In this document: piece after piece, positions 1 through 7,815 of the stretch
Numbering within the stretch: position 1 is the first letter of the stretch
Layout: every line of letters starts with the position of its first letter
Source of the DNA: Faucicola sp048551375
Lineage (GTDB): Bacteria > Pseudomonadota > Gammaproteobacteria > Pseudomonadales > Moraxellaceae
Length of the DNA: 64,000 bases
Assembly: GCF_048551375.1 (NCBI RefSeq)
Contig: NZ_JBLYZJ010000003.1
Location: 1 to 64,000 of the forward strand
Reading direction: 5' to 3'
Program-made: the position numbers and the translations under genes
Notes under the pieces: generated by a model
The model's database searches: none
What the model was told of the DNA's origin: nothing
Seen by the model: only the letters and a program-made list of their open reading frames with translations

Positions 1-1
1 A

Positions 2-70
2 AGATATCGGTTATTACTCTCAGCTTCTCAGTCGGCTTTTGCCGAATTAAAGCTGTTGAAGACTGCGTAA
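2..70 (+). CDS. possible C-terminal tail of an upstream gene (dusB?)
   Basis: The window opens in a frame that stays open for 22 codons and stops at 68-70, with a peptide ending ELKLLKTA. In many gammaproteobacteria fis follows dusB (tRNA-dihydrouridine synthase), so this could be the end of dusB. The tail is too short to identify and another frame stays open to position 129. The call rests on gene order only. Confidence 0.2.
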   Translation, partial: RYRLLLSASQSAFAELKLLKTA

Positions 71-356
71 CTTCAGTGAATAAAATACACTTATCTAATT
101 TATTCACCCTGTTCGCAGTTATTTTTTAGCCCTCGTTACAAATAACCCTCAACAGAGTTTCTATCTTAGCCCTTTTGCCTCTAACTTAGATGAACGTCAA
201 CAACATATTCTATCTATATTTTAGTAGTAAGTACATTGTTGTGACTTTGATAGCTCGCCCTACTGCGAGGATAGTCAGTAGCAAGCATTAAAATCTTCAG
301 AAAACTATTCAGACGAGCAAGATAGTTTTCGACATTGACTGTATCGAGTAAAGATT
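71..356 (+). promoter_or_regulatory. leader region upstream of fis
   Basis: These 286 bases hold no convincing gene. A hairpin with 9-base perfect arms (GAAAACTAT at 300-308, ATAGTTTTC at 322-330) lies about 25 bases before the fis start and could affect fis expression. No clear promoter boxes or ribosome site were recognised. Confidence 0.3.
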
Positions 357-695
357 ATGAATAAATTTCCCCCTTCTGTTGCCAAAACTGGCTATATGCC
401 ACCCAATCACTTAACTCAAGCCAATGCGTCAGCATACGAGTTAGGTTCGATGGCGGTTTTGTCGCAAGAGGTTGCTTTATCAACACAAGTTGAGCTAGCG
501 GTGCGTCAGTATTTTAAAAACTTAGGCGACCAAAAAGCCTCAAACTTGTACGAAGTCATGCTTCATCAACTTGAACGACCTTTATTAAAGGTGGTATTAG
601 AGCAAACTCGTGGTAACCAAACTCGTACTGCTGAAATCTTGGGTCTAAATCGTGGCACTTTGCGTAAAAAACTCAAAACCCATAACTTAATGTAA
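357..695 (+). CDS. fis: DNA-binding protein Fis
   Basis: A 112-residue nucleoid-associated protein. The C-terminal half carries the Fis helix-turn-helix: the stretch TRGNQTRTAEILGLNRGTLR followed by KKLKTHNLM is nearly the textbook Fis ending. Residues about 45-75 match the dimerising helices (VRQYFKNLG and YEVMLHQLE). It is slightly longer than the 98-residue E. coli protein because of an extra N-terminal tail. Fis bends DNA and tunes rRNA and other growth-linked promoters. It lies directly upstream of purH, a gene order seen in related bacteria. The ATG used is the first in the frame; no strong ribosome site is visible before it. Confidence 0.93.
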   Translation: MNKFPPSVAKTGYMPPNHLTQANASAYELGSMAVLSQEVALSTQVELAVRQYFKNLGDQKASNLYEVMLHQLERPLLKVVLEQTRGNQTRTAEILGLNRGTLRKKLKTHNLM

Positions 696-763
696 ACCAG
701 TAAGTTATTTTTATAAGTACCCAAACAAAATTAAATACCAATATGATGACCCCACCCCACCCC

Positions 764-799
764 AGCCCTCCCCCTGTTAAGGGGGAGTTAGAGGGGGTT
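764..799. terminator. C/G-rich hairpin after fis
   Basis: A CCTCCCCC arm is followed by GTTAA and a GGGGGAG arm, with a further GAGGGGG downstream. It lies about 70 bases after the fis stop and looks like a hairpin terminator or a dispersed palindrome. A related CCCCCTCTTT hairpin follows metK near 17011. Confidence 0.4.
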
Positions 800-847
800 A
801 ATGAAGTTATAATTTAAAATTGTTCAGTTACTTAATAAATTAAATCA

Positions 848-906
848 GCAATAAGACTTTGCAATTTTGGGCGTATGCAATACCTCCCTCCCAATTGTCT
901 TATTGC
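848..906. repeat. 59-bp palindromic element with GCAATAAGAC ends
   Basis: The element is bounded by perfect 10-base inverted repeats, GCAATAAGAC at 848-857 and GTCTTATTGC at 897-906. Its core contains GGGCGTATGCAATAC, part of a hairpin seen elsewhere in the window. Closely related copies lie at about 12357-12418 and, inverted, at about 17150-17214. In this copy the right arm of the core hairpin has decayed. It is probably a non-autonomous mobile palindrome (MITE or REP-like). Confidence 0.6.
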
Positions 907-1177
907 TAGTTTAAATAAGGATAAATAATCTGAATTTTCTTAAGTCGTGCCATAACAATCAATATTATAAACCAATTTTGTTTCAGTATTGATTCTATAT
1001 TAGGTTTATCCAGTATTCATTTAAAAAATTTATTAGCTATTTTAGCGGTTTCATTATATCAGTTGTGTTACAATACGTTATACAATGGTATCAGAATAGT
1101 CAGTGATTCACTGGCTATTTTGTTTTTTAATTGATGGCTGTTTTTTATTGATAGCTCAAGTTACGGTGAATGTTGAT

Positions 1178-2773
1178 ATGAATCAATCGTATGCGTTATT
1201 GTCGGTATCTGACAAATCTGGTATTGTGGATTTTGCCAAAGGGTTATTGACCCACGGTTTTCGCCTACTTTCAACAGGTGGCACTTATAAACTACTCAAA
1301 GACCAAGGCTTAGACGTGACGGAAGTCGCTGATTATACTGGCTTTAGCGAGATGATGGACGGTCGTGTCAAAACCCTTCATCCCAAAGTGCATGGCGGTA
1401 TCCTAGGTCGCCGTGGTGTGGATGATGCGATTATGGCAGAACATGGCATCGACCGCATTGACATGGTAGTCGTGAATCTGTACCCATTTGCCCAAACCGT
1501 TGCCAATCCGAACGTCACCAAAGACGATGCCATCGAAAATATCGACATCGGTGGCCCAACCATGGTGCGTGCGGCCGCCAAAAATCATGAACACGTCAGC
1601 ATTATCACCAGCCCCAATGACTATGCCACGATTTTGGGTGAATTGACGGCTAATAAGGCAATTTCGGCACAAACTCGCTTTGATTTGGCTGTCAAAGCCT
1701 TTGAACATACTGCCCATTATGATGGGATGATTGCTAATTTCTTGGGTAATCGCTTGCAAGGTTTTGATAAAGCAGAACAATTTCCTCGCACCTTTAACAT
1801 ACAAATGGATAAAGCCCAAGATTTACGTTATGGCGAAAATCCACACCAACAAGCCAGTTTTTATGTCGAAAAACCCCCTGTTGCTTCTCAAAACAGCACT
1901 GGTAAACTTGAAGCCAGTATTTCAACTGCCAAACAATTGCAAGGCAAAGAACTGTCGTACAACAACATTGCCGATACCGATGCTGCCCTCGAATGTGTCA
2001 AATCGTTTGATGCCCCTGCCTGTGTGATTGTCAAACACGCCAATCCTTGTGGTGTCGCCGTTGACAATGATTTGACCCAAGCCTACCAAAAAGCCTTTGC
2101 CACTGACCCAGAATCTGCCTTCGGTGGGATTATCGCCTTTAACCGTGAACTGGATGTCGCTACCGCCAAAGCCATTGTTGACCAACAATTTGTTGAAGTC
2201 ATCATCGCCCCAAGCGTAGCAGAGGGTGTACTAGAAGTCACGGGTAGTAAAAAGAACGTGCGTGTATTGGTGTGTGGTGAATTGCCAAAACCCAGCGAAC
2301 GTCAGCCACAATTTGACTTTAAACGGGTGACAGGCGGTCTGTTGGTACAAGAGCAAGATTTGGGCTTGATTACCCTTGATGACCTCAAAGTCGTGACCAA
2401 AGTACAGCCGACCCCAGAACAATTAGCTGATTTGCTATTCACTTGGAAAGTGGCAAAATATGTCAAATCCAATGCGATTGTATATGCTAAAGACCAACGC
2501 ACCATTGGTGTGGGTGCAGGGCAGATGAGCCGTGTTAATTCGGCTCGTATTGCAGGGATTAAGGCAGAACACGCAGGGCTGTCGCCTGTGGGTGCGGTGA
2601 TGGCATCGGATGCGTTTTTCCCATTCCGTGATGGCATTGATAATGCCGCCAAAGCAGGCATTACGGCGATTATCCAACCGGGTGGCTCAATGCGTGATGA
2701 TGAAACCATTGCGGCAGCGGATGAGCATGGCATTGCGATGGTGTTTACAGGCATGCGTCATTTTAGACATTAA
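1178..2773 (+). CDS. purH: bifunctional AICAR transformylase / IMP cyclohydrolase
   Basis: A 531-residue PurH performing the last two steps of purine synthesis: formylation of AICAR, then ring closure to IMP. The N-terminal cyclohydrolase domain (about 1-145) opens with YALLSVSDKSGIVDFAKGL and contains STGGT and GGRVKTLHPKVHGGIL-like residues. The transformylase domain follows (LRYGENPHQQASFY, KHANPCGVAV, DAFFPFRDGID) and the protein ends MVFTGMRHFRH as is typical. I chose ATG 1178 because GGTGA sits 9 bases upstream and the product then starts like other PurH; the longer GTG-started frame adds 25 atypical residues. A strong hairpin with a T-run follows the stop. Confidence 0.96.
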   Translation: MNQSYALLSVSDKSGIVDFAKGLLTHGFRLLSTGGTYKLLKDQGLDVTEVADYTGFSEMMDGRVKTLHPKVHGGILGRRGVDDAIMAEHGIDRIDMVVVNLYPFAQTVANPNVTKDDAIENIDIGGPTMVRAAAKNHEHVSIITSPNDYATILGELTANKAISAQTRFDLAVKAFEHTAHYDGMIANFLGNRLQGFDKAEQFPRTFNIQMDKAQDLRYGENPHQQASFYVEKPPVASQNSTGKLEASISTAKQLQGKELSYNNIADTDAALECVKSFDAPACVIVKHANPCGVAVDNDLTQAYQKAFATDPESAFGGIIAFNRELDVATAKAIVDQQFVEVIIAPSVAEGVLEVTGSKKNVRVLVCGELPKPSERQPQFDFKRVTGGLLVQEQDLGLITLDDLKVVTKVQPTPEQLADLLFTWKVAKYVKSNAIVYAKDQRTIGVGAGQMSRVNSARIAGIKAEHAGLSPVGAVMASDAFFPFRDGIDNAAKAGITAIIQPGGSMRDDETIAAADEHGIAMVFTGMRHFRH

Positions 2774-2787
2774 TTTTTGAGAAACTT

Positions 2788-2821
2788 AAAAAAGCGAAAT
2801 TCAAATGAATTTCGCTTTTTC
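2788..2821. terminator. bidirectional terminator between purH and the GAPDH-like gene
   Basis: The arms AAAAAGCGAAATT and AATTTCGCTTTTT enclose a 5-6 base loop. A on one side and T on the other give a U-run in both directions, so it can serve purH (plus) and the convergent dehydrogenase gene (minus). Confidence 0.85.
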
Positions 2822-2839
2822 ATTGGTGAAGAAATAACA

Positions 2840-3919
2840 CTAATGTTCGCTTAATGCCAATTTTCGACAAATATCCAACATCCGATTGGCATAGCCCCAC
2901 TCATTATCATACCACGCAAACACCTTAAACAAGCCAGTCCCCTCGCCTGCCCCTGTCTGCATAGTCTGCAATCCATCCACGATGAGCGAAGCCGATTCAT
3001 GGATAAAATCACTCGACACCAACGGCTCATCGGTATAACCCATAATTCCTACAAAATTCTGTTCACTTTTTTGCTTTAACAAGGCGTTAATCGCCTCCAC
3101 CGAAGTCGGTTTGGCAAAGCTAAAGGTCACATCAATCCCTGCCACATCAATGGTCGGCACACGAATGGAATAGCCATTGATTTTACCAATCATCTTGGGC
3201 AACACACGCCCCACTGCATTGATACTGCTTGAGGTAGTGGGAATGATATTATGCCCAGAGGCTCTGGCACGGCGTAGGTCACGATGCACTTGGTCAAGCA
3301 CATTTTGGTCAGCCGTCACCGCATGAATTTCGGTCAGCATGGCGGACTGTACGCCAAACGCTTCATCCAGCACCGCTAGCAACGGCACAAGGGCTTGGGT
3401 GGTACAAGATACCCCTGACAAAATTGGCTTATCACGGCTCAATTCATGGTCATTCACGCCCAGCACAATACTGGCATCCACACGGTCAAACGGAGCCGCC
3501 CCCACGATGACTTGCCTTGCCCCTGCGGTGATATGTTGATACGCCTCGTCATAACTGCGAAAGATGCCTGTACTTTCAAGCACAATAGCCACACCCAATG
3601 CTTGCCACGGCAACTGACTGGGATTCGGCTCATGCAAAATCGCCATCGCCTGTTCACCGTGAGGGGTGGTAATATGTAACTGGTTGTCTACCACATCCGC
3701 CACAATCGGAAAGCGTGTGTCTAATCTGCCATGTGTACTGTCGTATTTAAGAAGATGAAGCAACGTTTCGGCATCGGCAAGGTCATTGATGGCGACAATT
3801 TGGAGGCTATCTTGTAGGGTGGCATCTTGGCAAAGACGTTCAAAATAGGCTCGTAACACATTGCGTCCAATGCGTCCAAAACCATTGATGGCGATGTTTA
3901 TTTTTGCAGGTTTTAACAT
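2840..3919 (-). CDS. epd: erythrose-4-phosphate / glyceraldehyde-3-phosphate dehydrogenase-like protein
   Basis: A 359-residue NAD-dependent dehydrogenase of the GAPDH superfamily. The N-terminus has the Rossmann motif NGFGRIGRN, the catalytic cysteine lies in SGVSCTTQ, and the C-terminus has WYDNEWGYANRMLD. Several stretches look more like Epd than glycolytic GapA: DLRRARASGHNIIP, RVPTIDVAGIDVT and the DGLQT segment. Epd makes 4-phosphoerythronate for pyridoxal phosphate synthesis. Glutamine replaces the asparagine usual after the CTT of the active site. The gene starts 13 bases after the helicase gene stop, so the two probably share a transcript. A separate long GAPDH lies at 13924-15276. 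The choice between Epd and GAPDH activity is uncertain. Confidence 0.65.
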   Translation of the reverse strand: MLKPAKINIAINGFGRIGRNVLRAYFERLCQDATLQDSLQIVAINDLADAETLLHLLKYDSTHGRLDTRFPIVADVVDNQLHITTPHGEQAMAILHEPNPSQLPWQALGVAIVLESTGIFRSYDEAYQHITAGARQVIVGAAPFDRVDASIVLGVNDHELSRDKPILSGVSCTTQALVPLLAVLDEAFGVQSAMLTEIHAVTADQNVLDQVHRDLRRARASGHNIIPTTSSSINAVGRVLPKMIGKINGYSIRVPTIDVAGIDVTFSFAKPTSVEAINALLKQKSEQNFVGIMGYTDEPLVSSDFIHESASLIVDGLQTMQTGAGEGTGLFKVFAWYDNEWGYANRMLDICRKLALSEH

Positions 3920-3932
3920 ACGTTCCTTATGT

Positions 3933-5957
3933 TTATTGAGTCACAAACAACAACGCCAAACGAATATCGTTATAGCCATATTTTTCACCAATTTTGTTAA
4001 ATATCGGTCGGATTTTAATATGCCCCTGTTCGTCTTTATCTTCATCACGGTCGGCTTGTTTTACGCTATCATAGGCTTGTTGCACAGGGGCAAGCCACTC
4101 ATCATCTGGGCGAATATGCCCCAATGGTAAATCCTCAAAATGGCGTTGCAGACTGGCAATATGATTCATAATGGTGGATTGGGCAAGTTTACGCACATCC
4201 GCAATCTCGGCAATACTTAGGCTTTCTTCCAGTAAGGCTTTGGTTTCAAGTAACGTTTGACTTAGCCCATCTTCGCTGACTTCATCAAATTTTTTGACCC
4301 GTTGGACTTGTTGTTGGCGTTGTTTAAGGGCTTTATTGCGTTGCTCAATGCGTTTTTCGTAGGCTTGAATTTTGGCTTTATCAAGCGTGCCTCGACTTTG
4401 AATGATAAAGGCTTGCTGTGCGTCTTGAATTTGGGTGGGCGTTTGTTGTAAAAATACGCTCGCCTGTTCATCTGATAATGCTTGAAAGCGTCTATCCGCC
4501 CCCCTCGCCAAAGGGTCTAGCTGTAAGCTTAATTCATTTAATCCCAATAATTGCAAACCCGATAAATGCTTGAGGCGTGATAATGCCACATAGCCCTGCC
4601 CTTTTTCAAAGGCTTTGGACAAATCAATCTCGGCACTATCCAACGTCATGCCTTGGCTTTTATGAATGGTAATCGCCCATGCCAACGTCAACGGCATGTG
4701 GTAATAGGCAGCAAGAATTTCGCCCTCTTCATCATCAATTCGCCAAACATCATATTCTACGGTGACTTTACGTCCATCGACCAACTCAACCAATGGATAG
4801 CGTTGCTCACTCAGTTTTAGCTCACTGGCTTTGCTTGCGGAAATGGCTTTAGTTGGTAATTGCTCTTCGGTGTCAGATTCGGTGATAGTTGACGTTTGGG
4901 TTTCAGTTTCGATTTCATCTTTAGAAACAGAGTTAAGGTTTTTCTCATTCTCTTTCTCTTTCTCTTTCTCAGCCTTAGCTTCGCCTTTATCAGTGGTTTT
5001 CGCCTCGCTACTAATCGCCACAAAATCCACCACCGTCCCCATCGTGCCATTGGACACATTGAGTTCACTGTTGTTTTTGATAAACATGACTTTTGCCCCC
5101 AGTTTGAGGGTCAGTTCTGGGGTATTGCGTACGCCTTTTTTAAGCGTTTCGACCAGTTTTTCATCGCCCTCACCCCAGCCATAATAGGTTTGGGCAGACG
5201 TATCAAGGCGTGCCAATTCTTGCTCATTGATACTTTGTACATTGACATTATGGGTAAATAGGCGTGTGCGGTGATGGGTAAGTTGGTGCTGAGTAGTCGC
5301 CAATAACGCAGGCATGATATTTTCATCAAAATCTTGCTGGCGAATTTGGTTTAAAATTGCTGTCAAATCCAAACCGTGATATTCATTACCGACCACATTA
5401 TCACCATGCAGGGGGCTTTTTTGGCGGTGTTGTTCGGTTAAATAGCAAATTTGCAAATCCGCATCAAGCCACGCCTGTGCCATAAAAGCAAATTTATCTC
5501 GATTGGTTTCTTGTGGTTCACCGACAGGCGGTAGCTGAAAAAAATCCCCTGCCACCAATAACTGCACGCCCCCAAAAGGTGCTTCACTCTCTCGAATGGC
5601 TTGCATCACCTGATTCACCATGTCAAATTGCTTGCGGTGCAACATGGAGATTTCATCAATCACTAGCACTTTGGTGGTTTTGATACGTTCGACCACGTTG
5701 GGGCGTTTTTTGATACGAGCGAGGTCTTGGGCGGTGAGTTCGTCAGCGATGCCAATCCCTGCCCAACTATGAATGGTCATGCCGTTCATGTGGGTGGCGG
5801 CGATACCTGTACTGGCAGTGACAGCGACCGTCACGTCCCTTGCTCGTAGATAATGCAGATATTGATTGATGGTATAGGTCTTGCCAGCCCCTGCCGAGCC
5901 TGTCAAAAAGACGTTTTTGCCAGTTTTTAGAATATCGAGTGCGGTAGATTGTTTCAT
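3933..5957 (-). CDS. PIF1-family ATP-dependent DNA helicase
   Basis: A 674-residue superfamily 1 helicase. Walker A is FLTGSAGAGKTYTINQYL near residue 18-35 and Walker B is VLVIDEISML near 97; later helicase motifs include LTEQHRQ, TIHKSQGMTLD and GYVALSRL. Between the core motifs (about residues 318-370) lies a Lys/Glu-rich low-complexity insert encoded by a near-perfect six-base repeat. The C-terminal third has a coiled-coil-like basic stretch and a helix-turn-helix-like segment (SIAEIADVRKLAQSTIMNHI) of the kind found at the end of RecQ-type helicases. PIF1-like enzymes unwind forked and structured DNA. The specific role here is unknown. Confidence 0.8.
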   Translation of the reverse strand: MKQSTALDILKTGKNVFLTGSAGAGKTYTINQYLHYLRARDVTVAVTASTGIAATHMNGMTIHSWAGIGIADELTAQDLARIKKRPNVVERIKTTKVLVIDEISMLHRKQFDMVNQVMQAIRESEAPFGGVQLLVAGDFFQLPPVGEPQETNRDKFAFMAQAWLDADLQICYLTEQHRQKSPLHGDNVVGNEYHGLDLTAILNQIRQQDFDENIMPALLATTQHQLTHHRTRLFTHNVNVQSINEQELARLDTSAQTYYGWGEGDEKLVETLKKGVRNTPELTLKLGAKVMFIKNNSELNVSNGTMGTVVDFVAISSEAKTTDKGEAKAEKEKEKENEKNLNSVSKDEIETETQTSTITESDTEEQLPTKAISASKASELKLSEQRYPLVELVDGRKVTVEYDVWRIDDEEGEILAAYYHMPLTLAWAITIHKSQGMTLDSAEIDLSKAFEKGQGYVALSRLKHLSGLQLLGLNELSLQLDPLARGADRRFQALSDEQASVFLQQTPTQIQDAQQAFIIQSRGTLDKAKIQAYEKRIEQRNKALKQRQQQVQRVKKFDEVSEDGLSQTLLETKALLEESLSIAEIADVRKLAQSTIMNHIASLQRHFEDLPLGHIRPDDEWLAPVQQAYDSVKQADRDEDKDEQGHIKIRPIFNKIGEKYGYNDIRLALLFVTQ
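4944..4976. repeat. six-base TTTCTC microsatellite inside the helicase gene
   Basis: Tandem TCTTTC units (plus strand) encode KEKEKE-type residues in the low-complexity insert of the PIF1-like helicase. The unit length is a multiple of three, so changes in copy number would alter insert length but not frame. Confidence 0.7.
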
Positions 5958-6028
5958 GGGAACTTTCTAAGCATAAAAACTGTTAATATATCCCTAAACC
6001 TTACCTAACGCAATGCGTTATTGCTGAG

Positions 6029-6066
6029 AAATAATAAGGGCGTAATCAATACGCCCCTATTATTTT
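6029..6066. terminator. hairpin terminator downstream of aceF
   Basis: AATAATAAGGGCGTA and TACGCCCCTATTATT pair around a short loop ATCAA. It lies 14 bases past the aceF stop, on the exit side of aceEF, and shares the GGGCGTA/TACGCCC core used by hairpins elsewhere in the window. Confidence 0.75.
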
Positions 6067-6079
6067 ACCAAATCTAATT

Positions 6080-7798
6080 TTACAACAAAATCCGCCGTGG
6101 GTCTGCCAATAACTTCGCTACATAGCGAGTAAACACGGCAGCATCCGCCCCATTAATCACTCGATGGTCATACGACAAGGATAACGGTAACATCAAACGA
6201 GGCTCAAAGGTTTGTGATGCTTCGCTCCAACGTGGTTGAATCGAAGATTCTGACACACCCAAAATCGCCACTTGAGGCCAGTTGACTAGCGGTGTGAAGT
6301 AAGTCCCACCCAAATTACCTTGGCTTGAAATGGTAAATGATGCACCTGTCAATTCTTTGGCAGAAAGCTTTTTATCACGGGCTTTTTTGGCAAGCTCACC
6401 GATTTCGATGGCAAGTTGTTTGATACCTTTATCTTGCACGTTTTGAATCACTGGCACGGTCAAACCATCGTCCGTGGCGACAGCAAAGCCCATATTCACA
6501 GTTTTGCGAATCAATATTTCGGTATTATCATCGCTTAAATGGCTGTTAAATTTAGGGAATTGCATCAGTGCGTATGCTGTGGCTTTCATAATAAAAGCAA
6601 GAATCGTGAGGCTCACGCCTTGTTTTTTCATTTCTTCTTTAAGGTCGCTACGCATCGCTTCGGTATCGGTGATATCCGACAAATCAAACTGCGTCACCTG
6701 CGGTAAATAGGTGTTGTAAGTTAGTTGCGGAATTGATACTTTTTGCAGACGGCTTAACGGCTCACGCTCAATCTCACCCCAAAGCTCAGTTTTGCTCATG
6801 TCTGGCAAGTTTGGCAAGCTAGCACGCCCTGTTCCTGTCATCGTAGCAACCGTAGGACTGGTCGTGTTGAGGGTTTGCATACGTTGTTTGACATAAGCAA
6901 ATACGTCATCTTTGACCACACGCCCTTTGTCGCCTGAGCCTTTAACTTGCCCAATGTCCACACCGAGTTGGCGTGTAAGTTTGCGTACCGCTGGGCCTGC
7001 ATATACATTGGCATGGGTCGCATTGATTTGGGCTTCGTTGAGCATTGTGTCTGCTTGGCTATTTGTGGCAACTGGGGCTGATGGGGCAGTCGTTGCCACT
7101 GGCGTAGCAGTTTGGCTCGCTGGTGGGTTCACCACAGGGCTAGCAGTTTGTGTTGCTACATTCGCATTGGCGTTAGCATCCGTATTAACACTGGCACTGC
7201 CACTGGCAATAATGACAAAATCTTGTCCATTTTTGACCGTATCGCCTGTTTGTACCAAAAGTCTGACAATCGTCCCTGCTATAGGGGCAGGTACTTCAAC
7301 GGAGGCTTTGTCGGATTCCACCAATACCAACGGCTGGTCAGCGGTGACACTATCACCCACTTTCACTAGCCATTCACTGACTTGAGCGGTATCCACCCCA
7401 AGGTCTGGCAAGGCATGGCTAGACTCAGTCGGTGTGGTGGCGACTGGCTCGGCTTTGATTGGTTCGGCTTTTGGTGCATCCACTGCGACCACAGGTGTTG
7501 ATGCCACAGCTGGGGCAGAACTTGGGGTCACGGTAGCATTAGCATTGTTGGCACTGGGTTGATTGTCACTGGCTTGGGTCGCCACTTCAATCAACACATC
7601 CCCTTCTTTGACCTTATCACCAAGATTGACCAAAATTGCGGTGACTGTACCTGCCACACTGGCAGGCACTTCAACGGAGGCTTTATCAGATTCAAGCAAT
7701 ACAATGTTATCGTCTAGGGCGATGGTGTCGCCCACTTTTATCATAATTTCGCTGACTTCGGCACTGTCCACGCCTAAATCTGGGACTTTAATTTCCAT
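6080..7798 (-). CDS. aceF: pyruvate dehydrogenase E2, dihydrolipoamide acetyltransferase
   Basis: A 572-residue E2 core subunit that transfers acetyl groups from lipoyl arms to CoA. Two lipoyl domains are visible (about 1-75 and 130-205), each with the lipoylation motif ESDKASVEVPA, joined by Ala/Pro/Thr-rich linkers. A peripheral-subunit-binding domain follows (AGPAVRKLTRQLGVDI, near 265-305), then the catalytic domain with LSYDHRVINGADAAVF near the end. E. coli AceF has three lipoyl domains; two is common in related bacteria. The gene starts 17 bases after aceE and is clearly in its operon. No lpd (E3) gene occurs in the window. Confidence 0.95.
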   Translation of the reverse strand: MEIKVPDLGVDSAEVSEIMIKVGDTIALDDNIVLLESDKASVEVPASVAGTVTAILVNLGDKVKEGDVLIEVATQASDNQPSANNANATVTPSSAPAVASTPVVAVDAPKAEPIKAEPVATTPTESSHALPDLGVDTAQVSEWLVKVGDSVTADQPLVLVESDKASVEVPAPIAGTIVRLLVQTGDTVKNGQDFVIIASGSASVNTDANANANVATQTASPVVNPPASQTATPVATTAPSAPVATNSQADTMLNEAQINATHANVYAGPAVRKLTRQLGVDIGQVKGSGDKGRVVKDDVFAYVKQRMQTLNTTSPTVATMTGTGRASLPNLPDMSKTELWGEIEREPLSRLQKVSIPQLTYNTYLPQVTQFDLSDITDTEAMRSDLKEEMKKQGVSLTILAFIMKATAYALMQFPKFNSHLSDDNTEILIRKTVNMGFAVATDDGLTVPVIQNVQDKGIKQLAIEIGELAKKARDKKLSAKELTGASFTISSQGNLGGTYFTPLVNWPQVAILGVSESSIQPRWSEASQTFEPRLMLPLSLSYDHRVINGADAAVFTRYVAKLLADPRRILL

Positions 7799-7815
7799 GT
7801 TATTATCCTTAAAAT

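Larger units (their letters stand above)
696..1177. other. fis-purH intergenic region
   Basis: This 480-base stretch holds the G/C hairpin near 764-799 and the 59-bp palindromic element at 848-906, then an A/T-rich part (about 920-1090) likely to include the purH promoter. No gene was seen. A GTG at 1103 is in frame with purH, but its extra N-terminal residues are hydrophobic and unlike PurH. Confidence 0.5.

Noticed and set aside
1..129. Frame-1 open stretch at the window start
   Set aside because: No start is visible and it overlaps the alternative frame with a more plausible ending; neither can be assigned with confidence.
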